A stretch of 64,000 nucleotides of DNA, from positions 1,703,001 through 1,767,000 of the forward strand of contig NZ_LN614827.1 of assembly GCF_000953135.1 (NCBI RefSeq), given 5' to 3'. The DNA is from Legionella fallonii LLAP-10. GTDB taxonomy: Bacteria > Pseudomonadota > Gammaproteobacteria > Legionellales > Legionellaceae. Within the stretch, counting starts at the first letter, position 1, and every line of letters starts with the position of its first letter. Position numbers and translations under genes: made by a program. Positions 15,953-23,794 of the stretch are shown piece by piece. Under the pieces are notes generated by a model, which had not been told where the DNA came from, did no database searches, and saw nothing but the letters and a program-made list of their open reading frames with translations.

Positions 15953-16279
15953 TTATTTTTCTATTTTTCCTGTTCCTGGAAAAGGGCTGACTTTATTACC
16001 GTAGCCTAAGTTATCCTTGACTTTCGCTGTGCCTTGTTTTGCTACTTCATCTATTCGAAACACTGAGTGTGCAGGTATAAAAGTACGCTTCACCCCGTTA
16101 AATTCCATTTTAAGTCTTTCTTCTGAAGGATCTACAACTAGCGCAGTTTGTTCACCAAACACCAGCTCTTCAACCTCTAAAAAACCAAAAATCTCACTTT
16201 CTTTAATAGAGCGCGCATATATCTCATAAATTGCCTCTTGATTGGCAAATGTAATTCGAAATAATGTTTTTTTAGTCAT
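15953..16279 (-). CDS. DUF1820 family protein
   Basis: A small (108-residue) cytoplasmic protein of the DUF1820 family, widespread in gammaproteobacteria and without a known role. Signature residues are FRITFANQEAIYEIYARSIK, GFLEVEELVFGE and MEFNGVKRTFIPAHSVFRID, with a Gly/Pro-rich basic tail. I chose the ATG at 16279, giving MTKKTLFRI as in relatives and with AAGG eight bases upstream; a start 24 bases earlier would add MLYKKVYL. Confidence 0.85.
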   Translation of the reverse strand: MTKKTLFRITFANQEAIYEIYARSIKESEIFGFLEVEELVFGEQTALVVDPSEERLKMEFNGVKRTFIPAHSVFRIDEVAKQGTAKVKDNLGYGNKVSPFPGTGKIEK

Positions 16280-16413
16280 TAAATAAACCTTTTTATAAAG
16301 CACAGTGAAGTATACAAAAATAAAGGGGCAGTATTCAACCTAGAAAAACAGTTGGGCTTCATTGTGTGGTTCAATAGGAATGTTTTGTTATTTAAATAAC
16401 GTAAAACAAAACA

Positions 16414-17145
16414 TTATGGTATTTCAGCCAAGATAGTAGAAGGAGCAACCGACTCCACGGGTTCTGTAATTAATGAAGGCATTATATGCTCATATTTTTG
16501 AGCAATATAGCAATAAAATCCGGAGGGAAACGGCCACAACATTTTTCCCACCTCCTCAAAAAAAGTAAGCCTCTTAATTAATGACTTATTATTAACCGGC
16601 GGAATATAGCAGAAGTTATTTAATGAGCATTGTCTATAACCTCTTTGTAAAAAAATCCTATTTATATTAAACGGCGTCCGCAATTTGACATATCGCTCGC
16701 TATAACAGCTCAATAACCCGCATTTCATTGCGCCGCCCCAAAGACTCCATGGGTTTATACTCAATAACACAATAAAGCCCATCGGCTTTAATACTCTATC
16801 TATCTCATCTATTAAACTAAAGCTATTGCCAAAAGGTTCAAAAGTTAATGGGGCTAATACGCAATCTAAACTATTTCTATTTAAAGGAATGTGGTTAAAA
16901 GCACTCTCTAGATGCACTTTATTTCCCAAAGCAAAGGGAGAAACTATCCATTTCCGTTTGAAATTAAGTACTTCTAACCATGGGTTTTCACCACAATGGC
17001 CTAATTGAAGTAGCGTTTCTCCATTTAAATAGTCACTAACGGATTTTAATTGATCACTAAACTCATTAGCCACAGACAAACCTAACGGTGAACTAAACCA
17101 TTTATCTAATGCGCGATATTGCTTTATTTGTTTCTCGATCAACAA
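16414..17145 (-). CDS. SAM-dependent methyltransferase, YafS-like
   Basis: A 243-residue protein resembling the YafS-like class I methyltransferases. It has the N-terminal ALDKWFSSPLGLSVANEF, a motif I-like LLQLGHCGENPWLEVLNF, an acidic region LNRNSLDCVLAPLTFEPFGN (motif IV area), and LKPMGFIVLLSINPWSLWG (motif VI-like). The usual GxGxG is degenerate (GHCGE), as in YafS relatives. The substrate is unknown. It is a single gene on the minus strand, about 500 bases from pilB. No signal peptide or membrane segment. Confidence 0.75.
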   Translation of the reverse strand: MLIEKQIKQYRALDKWFSSPLGLSVANEFSDQLKSVSDYLNGETLLQLGHCGENPWLEVLNFKRKWIVSPFALGNKVHLESAFNHIPLNRNSLDCVLAPLTFEPFGNSFSLIDEIDRVLKPMGFIVLLSINPWSLWGGAMKCGLLSCYSERYVKLRTPFNINRIFLQRGYRQCSLNNFCYIPPVNNKSLIKRLTFFEEVGKMLWPFPSGFYCYIAQKYEHIMPSLITEPVESVAPSTILAEIP

Positions 17146-17666
17146 AATGATGCCTTTTCAAATAGTTAATCCTCAATTAAACTACAATACAACGAGTTTC
17201 GTATCCAAACAATTTATTTTTCTTTATTCTCAATTCATTCCGACTGTCTAGTAATTTCTCAATAAATCCAGGAAACGTCATTTCGAACGAAGTGAGAGAT
17301 CTCCGGGCATTCGCACTGTGCCTAAATTAGGAAATGATGTATATGCTCAATGCAACTTAAGTGATATCATCGTATTGAGTCCAATACACAAGTCAAAACA
17401 AGGAAGCGAGATGAAATTATTTTATGTCTATAATGGCGAATAGACAAAATGGCATGCGATCATCAGAATGCAGCGACAGATAAGCAGTGGGGATGAATTG
17501 TCAACAAGCCCTAAAATTAAAATATAGATACATTAAAAAGTCACTATCCCGCTCCTTTTATCATCCCATGATGAGTTACATAGACAATAAAATTTAGCTA
17601 AAAATTATTAATATTATTAAACATATAAACTATAGTTATAAATAACAAACATTTTGATTAAAATAT
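17146..17666. other. gap upstream of pilB with a short interspersed repeat
   Basis: No gene is seen in these 520 bases between divergent genes. Around 17273-17318 lies a repeat-like segment (CGTCATTTCGAACGAAGTG followed by AGAGATCTCCGGG), of a kind that recurs in many bacterial genomes and is partly echoed at 57685-57699. The last 80 bases are very AT-rich and should hold the pilB promoter. The methyltransferase promoter should be near 17150-17220. Confidence 0.4.
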
Positions 17667-19388
17667 ATGATTGCAGTGGATGAACATAGACTACAAGGGA
17701 TTGGACAATTATTAGTCCTTGAGAAGCTTTTGGATAAAACAAAGGCTATAGAATATAGCAAACTTGCCGCAGAAGAAAAAACTCCCTTATTGCAATATTT
17801 AGTTAAAAATAACATATTATCAGCAGAACAAATTGCCCTCACCGCAGCTCAAAGCTTCGGTGTCCCCTTGCTCGATATTACCTCCATAGAGATTGACAGC
17901 ATTCCTGTAACCCTAGTCAATGAAAAATTGATTCGTCGTCATGCAATGATCCCGCTATTCACTAGAGGAAATAATTTATACTTAGCGACCGATGATCCCA
18001 GCAAACAGGCATCTTTAAAAGAAATACAATTTCATACTGGATTAAATACCAATGCAATAGTAGTTGAAACAGATAAGCTGCATGCATTTATAGAGCAATT
18101 ATTATCTGAGAAAGAAAACGAAAGTCTTGCAGGATTAGGTGACGGGGCTAATGAGTTAGAGGGTTTCGAAATCAGTCCTGACGATGAGGAACATGATACT
18201 GAAACTCAAACATCAGTTACAGACGACGCCCCTATTGTTAAATTCGTTAATAAAATTTTGCTAGATGCGATAAAACAAGGAGCATCGGATATTCATTTTG
18301 AGCCTTATGAAAAAGATTATCGTATTCGGTATAGACAAGACGGAATCTTGCGTGAGGTAGCAACACCTCCCCACAGCCTATCCGCACGTATTACTGCCCG
18401 TATCAAGGTAATGTCAAAATTGGATATTTCGGAACGAAGAATTCCCCAAGACGGTGGTTTTAAAATGAAAATCTCTAAAACACGATCTATAGATTTTAGA
18501 GTAAGTACCTGTCCTACTTCTGGTGGTGAAAAGGTTGTCATGAGGGTTCTAGATCCAGGCTCTGCAAAATTAGGAATTGAAGCTCTAGGATTTAGCCTCA
18601 TTCAAAAGGCACACTTTATTAAAGCAATTGAACGGCCACAAGGCATGATTCTAGTCACGGGCCCAACTGGTAGCGGTAAAACAGTAAGCTTGTATACCGC
18701 ATTAAACATACTCAATACAAAAGAAGTTAATATTTCCACTGCAGAAGATCCAGTGGAAATTAAAGTACCTGGAATAAATCAAGTTAATATCAACCCCAAA
18801 GCTGGATTAACCTTCTCAGGTGCATTGCGTTCTTTTTTACGTCAAGACCCCGATATCATCATGGTTGGAGAAATACGAGATTTTGAAACGGCAGAAATTG
18901 CGGTAAAAGCAGCTCAAACAGGACACTTAGTTCTATCGACCCTACACACCAATAGTGCAGCAGAAACATTAAACCGGCTGGTCAATATGGGAATACCTAC
19001 TTTTAATATTGCCAGTTCCGTTACTATAATCATCGCTCAACGACTCGCTAGAAAGTTATGTGATAACTGTAAAGAACTACGAGATGATTATACCAATGCA
19101 GGCTTAATAGAGCTGGGATTTAATGAAAAAGACTTAACCGATATTAAATTATATAAAGCTGTGGGCTGCAGCCAATGCACGGGGGGTTACCGAGGTCGCG
19201 TAGGATTATTTGAAGTACTTCCCATGACAAAAGCTCTTGGCCAGTTAATCATGTCAGGAGCGAACTCTCTTGATATATTGAAAGTTGCCCAATCTGAAGG
19301 GATGCTTACAATATTCCAGTCAGGATTAGAAAAAGTGAAAATAGGTATTACAACCATCGAGGAGGTCAATCGGGTAACCGTTGAATAA
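17667..19388 (+). CDS. pilB: type IV pilus assembly ATPase PilB
   Basis: A cytoplasmic GspE/PilB-type ATPase that powers pilus extension, 573 residues. The N-terminal GSPII_E_N domain reads GIGQLLVLEKLLDK to about residue 150. Walker A is GPTGSGKTVSLYTAL (about 332), followed by the Asp box and Walker B region (LRSFLRQDPDIIMVGEIRD) and the His box (GHLVLSTLHTNSA). A tetracysteine zinc site (CDNC...CSQC) is near 470-505. No Shine-Dalgarno is visible before the first ATG. It is the first gene of pilB-pilC-pilD; a pilin gene is not in the window. In Legionella this cluster serves type IV pili, and pilD also serves type II secretion. Confidence 0.95.
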   Translation: MIAVDEHRLQGIGQLLVLEKLLDKTKAIEYSKLAAEEKTPLLQYLVKNNILSAEQIALTAAQSFGVPLLDITSIEIDSIPVTLVNEKLIRRHAMIPLFTRGNNLYLATDDPSKQASLKEIQFHTGLNTNAIVVETDKLHAFIEQLLSEKENESLAGLGDGANELEGFEISPDDEEHDTETQTSVTDDAPIVKFVNKILLDAIKQGASDIHFEPYEKDYRIRYRQDGILREVATPPHSLSARITARIKVMSKLDISERRIPQDGGFKMKISKTRSIDFRVSTCPTSGGEKVVMRVLDPGSAKLGIEALGFSLIQKAHFIKAIERPQGMILVTGPTGSGKTVSLYTALNILNTKEVNISTAEDPVEIKVPGINQVNINPKAGLTFSGALRSFLRQDPDIIMVGEIRDFETAEIAVKAAQTGHLVLSTLHTNSAAETLNRLVNMGIPTFNIASSVTIIIAQRLARKLCDNCKELRDDYTNAGLIELGFNEKDLTDIKLYKAVGCSQCTGGYRGRVGLFEVLPMTKALGQLIMSGANSLDILKVAQSEGMLTIFQSGLEKVKIGITTIEEVNRVTVE

Positions 19389-19392
19389 TTTC

Positions 19393-20613
19393 ATGGCCAA
19401 AAGTAGAGATTTAGTTTTAACTTTTCACTATGAGGGAGTCAATAAAACTGGCCAAAAAATAGCTGGAGATATTCAGGCTAGAAGTCTTGCTATAGCAAAA
19501 GCTGACTTACGTAAGCAAGGAATTATTGCTAATAAAGTTATCAAAAAAAGAAAGTCCTTTTTTGACAGAAAAAACAAGAAAATTACGTCCGGAGATATCA
19601 CTGTTTTTAGTCGTCAACTGGCCACAATGATCGAATCTGGCATTCCATTGGTACAATCTTTTGATATTGTAGCTAAAGGACAAACTAACAATAAATTAAA
19701 AAATCTGCTAGAAACAGTTAAACGAGATATTGAAACTGGATTAACGCTATCAGAGTCGTTAATAAAACATCCCGCTTATTTTAATCAATTATTTTGTAAT
19801 CTTGTTGATGCCGGTGAAAAATCTGGCTCACTTGACACCATGTTGAACAAAGTTGCCACCTATAAGGAAAAAATTGAAACAATAAAAAAGAAAATCAAGA
19901 AAGCACTGACCTACCCCATTGCGGTGCTTGTAGTCGCTCTTATAGTAACAGCAGGCCTACTTATCTTTGTTGTGCCGCAATTTGAGTCTTTATTTAAAGG
20001 ATTTGGGGCTGATTTACCTGCCTTAACCCAAGCCGTAGTCGATATGTCAAAATTCTTCCAAGCTTATTGGTACCTCATATTTGGCTCATTAGGAGCGGCA
20101 CTTTATGCCTTTATTTATGCCAAAAAACATTCATTGAATTTTGCTCAAAACCTCGATAGGTCATTATTAAAATTTCCTGTCATCGGAACCATATTACAAA
20201 AAGCAGCTATTGCTCGTTTTAGTAGAACGTTATCCATTACATTTGCTGCAGGCTTACCTTTAGTTGAGGCGTTAAAATCAGTATCAGGAGCTACAGGAAA
20301 CATTATTTATGCCAAAGCTACAGAAAGAATTAGAGAAGAGGTCTCCACAGGACAACAGCTCTACACTTCAATGGAAAATACGCATTTATTTCCTAATATG
20401 GTAGTTCAAATGGTCGCAATTGGTGAAGAATCAGGCGCTCTAGAAAAGATGCTAGGTAAAGTGGCTGATTTTTATGAAGAAGAAGTCGATAATGCTGTAG
20501 ATGCACTAAGCAGTTTATTAGAACCAATAATTATGTCAATATTAGGTGTTTTGGTAGGTGGATTGGTTATTGCGATGTATTTACCTATATTCAAACTTGG
20601 CCAAGCCATTTAA
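19393..20613 (+). CDS. pilC: type IV pilus inner-membrane platform protein PilC
   Basis: A polytopic inner-membrane protein that couples PilB to pilus assembly, about 406 residues. It has two T2SSF domains: the first begins FSRQLATMIESGIPLVQSFD (about 75), the second ARFSRTLSITFAAGLPLVEAL (about 280). Membrane segments are YPIAVLVVALIVTAGLLIFV, the YWYLIFGSLGAALYAFIYA stretch, and LGVLVGGLVIAMYLPIF at the end. I chose the ATG at 19393, four bases after the pilB stop (MAKSRDLVLTFHYEG); a TTG at 19381 would overlap pilB by eight bases. Translation is probably coupled to pilB. Confidence 0.95.
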   Translation: MAKSRDLVLTFHYEGVNKTGQKIAGDIQARSLAIAKADLRKQGIIANKVIKKRKSFFDRKNKKITSGDITVFSRQLATMIESGIPLVQSFDIVAKGQTNNKLKNLLETVKRDIETGLTLSESLIKHPAYFNQLFCNLVDAGEKSGSLDTMLNKVATYKEKIETIKKKIKKALTYPIAVLVVALIVTAGLLIFVVPQFESLFKGFGADLPALTQAVVDMSKFFQAYWYLIFGSLGAALYAFIYAKKHSLNFAQNLDRSLLKFPVIGTILQKAAIARFSRTLSITFAAGLPLVEALKSVSGATGNIIYAKATERIREEVSTGQQLYTSMENTHLFPNMVVQMVAIGEESGALEKMLGKVADFYEEEVDNAVDALSSLLEPIIMSILGVLVGGLVIAMYLPIFKLGQAI

Positions 20614-20653
20614 TGGACTAAGAAACTCAAACCTATAAAGGCATACTCATCAA

Positions 20654-21517
20654 ATGATACAAGAGCTCATCGCAACCAGCCCATGGTTTATTTATTTAGT
20701 CATTGCCCTATTGTCATTGACTGTAGGTAGCTTGTTAAACGTAGTTATCTATCGTTTACCTATTATGTTACAAAATGAATGGAAGCAGCAGTGCTGTGAA
20801 TTATTCGCCATTAAAGAAGAAGAACTCAAATCGAATATTAATCTTTTTTTCCCCAGATCATTTTGCCCTCACTGTAAAAGCTTAGTTAGAGCCTGGCAGA
20901 ACATTCCGCTAGTAAGTTATTTACTTTTGAGAGGACGATGTCATCAATGCCATCACCCTATTTCTATTAGATATCCTTTAATTGAGCTATTAACTTTATT
21001 ATTGTCATTGTATGCCAGTTGGCACTTTGGATTGACCTTACAGCTTCCTTTTGCATTACTAGGAATTTGGTTATTAATCTGTTTAATTTTTATTGACTTA
21101 GATCATCAATTATTACCAGATAATCTTACTTTAAGTTTGCTTTGGGTAGGCCTTATTGCTAATACTCAAAATCTATTTACCACGCTCCCTATCGCGGTAT
21201 TAAGCGCCGTTGCTGCTTATATTAGCCTTTGGCTTTTTATTAAATTATTTTACTTGATCACCGGAAAAATAGGCATGGGGCACGGCGATTTTAAATTATT
21301 CGCTGCATTTGGTGCCTGGTTTGGCTGGCAGTATTTACCTCTAATCCTTTTATTTTCTTCAATTACCGGCGCTATTATTGGCTCAATCTACCTAAGTGTA
21401 AATAATAAATCGAAGGAAACGACCATCCCATTTGGCCCATTTCTTTGTATAGCAGGACTAGCTTCTATGTTTTGGGGACAAGCTATTATTAATTGGTATT
21501 TACGATTATGGTTCTAA
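20654..21517 (+). CDS. pilD: prepilin peptidase / N-methyltransferase PilD
   Basis: A polytopic membrane aspartyl protease that cleaves and N-methylates type IV pilins and type II secretion pseudopilins, 287 residues. The cytoplasmic zinc loop has CPHC (near 74) and CHQCHHPISIRYPLIE (near 99). The two catalytic aspartates are in LIFIDLDHQLLPDNL (about 148) and GMGHGDFKLFAAFGAWFGW (about 212). Seven or eight hydrophobic segments span the rest. It follows pilC after 40 bases in the same direction. It is full length and normal. Confidence 0.95.
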   Translation: MIQELIATSPWFIYLVIALLSLTVGSLLNVVIYRLPIMLQNEWKQQCCELFAIKEEELKSNINLFFPRSFCPHCKSLVRAWQNIPLVSYLLLRGRCHQCHHPISIRYPLIELLTLLLSLYASWHFGLTLQLPFALLGIWLLICLIFIDLDHQLLPDNLTLSLLWVGLIANTQNLFTTLPIAVLSAVAAYISLWLFIKLFYLITGKIGMGHGDFKLFAAFGAWFGWQYLPLILLFSSITGAIIGSIYLSVNNKSKETTIPFGPFLCIAGLASMFWGQAIINWYLRLWF

Positions 21518-21748
21518 GCCTCAAATGTTAGTCTCTCTATTAAAATTGATTTTTTTATCCTAGGAACTATATTTTATAAAGAACTCTATTATATGAGTTC
21601 TACTTATAAAAATAGGGACATAACCGAGAAGTTGAATAAGAAAAATATAGAAAATTAGTTTAGCTTCATGATAATGTGGCTTAACTAGATGTAAAAATTA
21701 GAAATTTTATACTTTCTCTTCGTTCAAATACTTTAAAGGAGTTTTAAA

Positions 21749-21991
21749 ATGGATAGTTTAAATAAAAAACAAAAAGCCCATGTTGCTGAAGCCGCAGCCA
21801 ATCTGTTACATGAAAGTAAACAATATGCTCATGAGCTCTATGAAGAAGGATTAAATAAAGTTAATGAAGCAGAAAATAATGTTAAAAAGCACTCCGACCA
21901 ACTACTGAAAAAAGTGGAAGAAAATCCATTAACCTCTGTATTAATAGCTGGCGGTATAGGCTTTTTATTAGCTAAACTAATGAAAAAATGA
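21749..21991 (+). CDS. DUF883/ElaB-YqjD family membrane-anchored protein
   Basis: An 80-residue helical protein with a C-terminal membrane anchor (TSVLIAGGIGFLLAKLMKK), the plan of YqjD/ElaB proteins, which tether ribosomes to the inner membrane in E. coli. The charged helix before it is coiled-coil-like (LYEEGLNKVNEAENNVKKHS). AAAGGAG precedes the ATG by 7-8 bases, a strong site. The stop overlaps the next start by four bases (ATGA), so this is an operon with the following two genes, matching the E. coli order yqjD-yqjE-yqjK. Confidence 0.8.
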   Translation: MDSLNKKQKAHVAEAAANLLHESKQYAHELYEEGLNKVNEAENNVKKHSDQLLKKVEENPLTSVLIAGGIGFLLAKLMKK

Positions 21992-22431
21992 CAAAGTTTT
22001 TTGAGCACATTGAAGGGCTTGTTAATAGTAAAATATCAGTTTTAAAAACTCTATTTTCTATTTTTAAATTAGAAGCAAGGCTTGCTGGACTAAGTGTTTA
22101 TCCCTTGCTGCTTAATGTATGTATGCTATTTGTTATACTCATTACGCTATGGCTATCTACTATGCTGGTAATCGGCTATTTAGCTATGTTATTTTTACAA
22201 ACCCTTCTTCAAGCTACTTTATTTATTATTTTAGTTAATCTCATTTTATTTTTTATCCTGCTCAAATACCTTACCTTCAATTTGAGCAATATGAGTTTTG
22301 AAAAAACAAGAGCCTACCTATCCCCAAAAGAGAGTAGTAAAGATGACAAACTCAAGACGCCAATTGCGAATAGAGATAGCGAAATTGGAGCAAGTGTTAC
22401 AACATCAACAAAAACGAGTGATAAGGCATAA
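21988..22431 (+). CDS. YqjE-like (DUF1469/holin-like) membrane protein
   Basis: A 147-residue membrane protein with two long hydrophobic segments (LLLNVCMLFVILITLWLST then a second around LLQATLFIILVNLILFFILL), a positive N-terminus and a hydrophilic tail. This resembles YqjE/phage-holin-like DUF1469 proteins. The start overlaps the preceding YqjD-like stop by four bases. The last 89 bases overlap the start of the next gene in another frame. The role of the family is unclear; it sits next to a membrane-ribosome tether gene. Confidence 0.7.
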   Translation: MTKFFEHIEGLVNSKISVLKTLFSIFKLEARLAGLSVYPLLLNVCMLFVILITLWLSTMLVIGYLAMLFLQTLLQATLFIILVNLILFFILLKYLTFNLSNMSFEKTRAYLSPKESSKDDKLKTPIANRDSEIGASVTTSTKTSDKA

Positions 22432-22621
22432 AACTAGAATTAATAATCAAATGATATGGCTTATGTTACTCATACCTGCATTTCTATGCGGATGGATGAT
22501 TGCTAAAGAAAGAAGGATTAGCAATATAGGAAAGAAACTAGTAGAAATAAGCTCTTTAACGGCCAAAGCTTATTTGGAAAAACAAATTATTAATATTTTT
22601 ATGAAGCATTTTAAGCAGTAA
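22343..22621 (+). CDS. YqjK-like small membrane protein
   Basis: A 92-residue protein starting MTNSRRQLRIEIAKLEQVLQ at the ATG within AAGATG. It has a basic helix (QQKRVIRHKTRIN), one membrane segment (MIWLMLLIPAFLCGWMI) and a short tail. It occupies the place of YqjK in the E. coli yqjDEK operon, and both have a basic N-terminal helix followed by a single span, but sequence similarity is weak. It overlaps the previous gene by 89 bases in another frame. A longer start at 22298 is possible but less likely. Confidence 0.55.
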   Translation: MTNSRRQLRIEIAKLEQVLQHQQKRVIRHKTRINNQMIWLMLLIPAFLCGWMIAKERRISNIGKKLVEISSLTAKAYLEKQIINIFMKHFKQ

Positions 22622-22653
22622 CTGTCGGGCATTCTGGATGTGTAGAGTAGATT

Positions 22654-22681
22654 CCTTGATTACGCTAACGCTGCATCAAGG
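22654..22681. repeat. hairpin repeat (CCTTGAT...ATCAAGG)
   Basis: CCTTGAT and ATCAAGG enclose the loop TACGCTAACGCTGC. It lies between the convergent YqjK-like and ilvE genes. The wording (CCTTGAT, GCTGCATCAAGG) resembles the larger hairpin at 44104-44143, so both may belong to one repeat family doubling as transcription terminators. No T-run is attached. Confidence 0.45.
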
Positions 22682-22706
22682 CCACCTATTCTGAACGCTC
22701 GTATTA

Positions 22707-23609
22707 CTATACATAAGTCAAATAATGCATTACATCATCGCTCAGTCCTTGTACTAAATCCATGTAGCCTTTTTTTATCACAGCAGTGACTGTTCCGACA
22801 TCATTTTTACCCAGTCGCTTATCATTAATTGAGCGGATAGGTGTTATCTCTGCAGCGGTACCAGTAAAAAAGGCTTCGTCAGCTTGATACGCATCATAAA
22901 GGGAAATATCCGTTTCAATGACACTAAAACTCAAGGTACGCGCTAATTTTATTACTGTATCACGAGTAATGCCTGAAAGAATCTTTCCTAAAGTCGGAGT
23001 ATAAATTACCCCGTCTTTTACCATAAAAAAATTTTCACCAACTCCTTCAGCAATATATCCACTACTATCTAGCAATAACGCTTCATGGTAATGTGTTCCC
23101 TGTAGTTCTAAGGAGGCTAATATACTATTAACATAATGGCCGCAAATCTTAGCATCAACCACTGTTGACTCGGGATGTATACGAATATAACTGCTCGTTT
23201 TGACATCAATACTTTCATGAGGATGATAAGCCCCCCATGGCCAACAAGCAATAATCAAATCAACAGGATTTCCTACGGGATTAACTCCCATTTTACCGTA
23301 ACCATAGAATGCAAGCGGACGAATATAACCTGAGTCTAGTTTATTTTTAGAAACCACTGCTGTAATTGCTGTCGTTACTTCTTCCTTAGAATAAGGAAGA
23401 TTCATTTTTAAAACCGCCATTGAATAGAAAAAACGCTCAACATGATCATTTAAACGAAAAATTGCAGGACCTTTTGGTGCTTTGTAAAACCTAATCCCTT
23501 CAAACGCTCCACCACCATAATGTAACGTGTGGGATAATACGTGAATTTTTGCGTCTGCCCAGGGAATAAACTCACCATTGTGCCAAATTACTTCTGTAGT
23601 TTGCATCAT
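22707..23609 (-). CDS. ilvE: branched-chain amino acid aminotransferase
   Basis: A PLP-dependent class IV aminotransferase that transfers amino groups between glutamate and the keto acids of Leu, Ile and Val; 300 residues. Signature residues are HTLHYGGGAFEGIRFY (about 29-44), the PLP-lysine region VVDAKICGHYVNSILA (about 153), GYIAEGVGENFFMVKDG, and EAFFTGTAAEITPIRSIN. I chose the ATG at 23609, with GGGG six bases away; an ATG six bases earlier would touch that ribosome site. It is a lone gene converging with the small membrane-protein operon. Confidence 0.93.
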   Translation of the reverse strand: MMQTTEVIWHNGEFIPWADAKIHVLSHTLHYGGGAFEGIRFYKAPKGPAIFRLNDHVERFFYSMAVLKMNLPYSKEEVTTAITAVVSKNKLDSGYIRPLAFYGYGKMGVNPVGNPVDLIIACWPWGAYHPHESIDVKTSSYIRIHPESTVVDAKICGHYVNSILASLELQGTHYHEALLLDSSGYIAEGVGENFFMVKDGVIYTPTLGKILSGITRDTVIKLARTLSFSVIETDISLYDAYQADEAFFTGTAAEITPIRSINDKRLGKNDVGTVTAVIKKGYMDLVQGLSDDVMHYLTYV

Positions 23610-23750
23610 AACCATCCCCTTTTCATCAATCAGACAATTTATTCTTTATCGTAAACTCTATAATCTTAACTCAATGGACTCGGCTTATATTTTTTAATAT
23701 ACGTTTATATTAAATTGTAACCTATGATTGCAATTATTGGAGAAAATAAC

Positions 23751-23777
23751 CCCTCAAAAACTTAATGCATTTGAGGG
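23751..23777 (-). terminator. likely terminator for the secreted protein gene
   Basis: CCCTCAAA (23751-23758) and TTTGAGGG (23770-23777) pair over eight bases around an 11-base loop. Read on the minus strand it comes 18 bases after the stop of the 560-residue protein and is followed by a T-rich run (GGTTATTTTCTCC), as in an intrinsic terminator. Confidence 0.6.
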
Positions 23778-23794
23778 TTATATTATATAACAGA

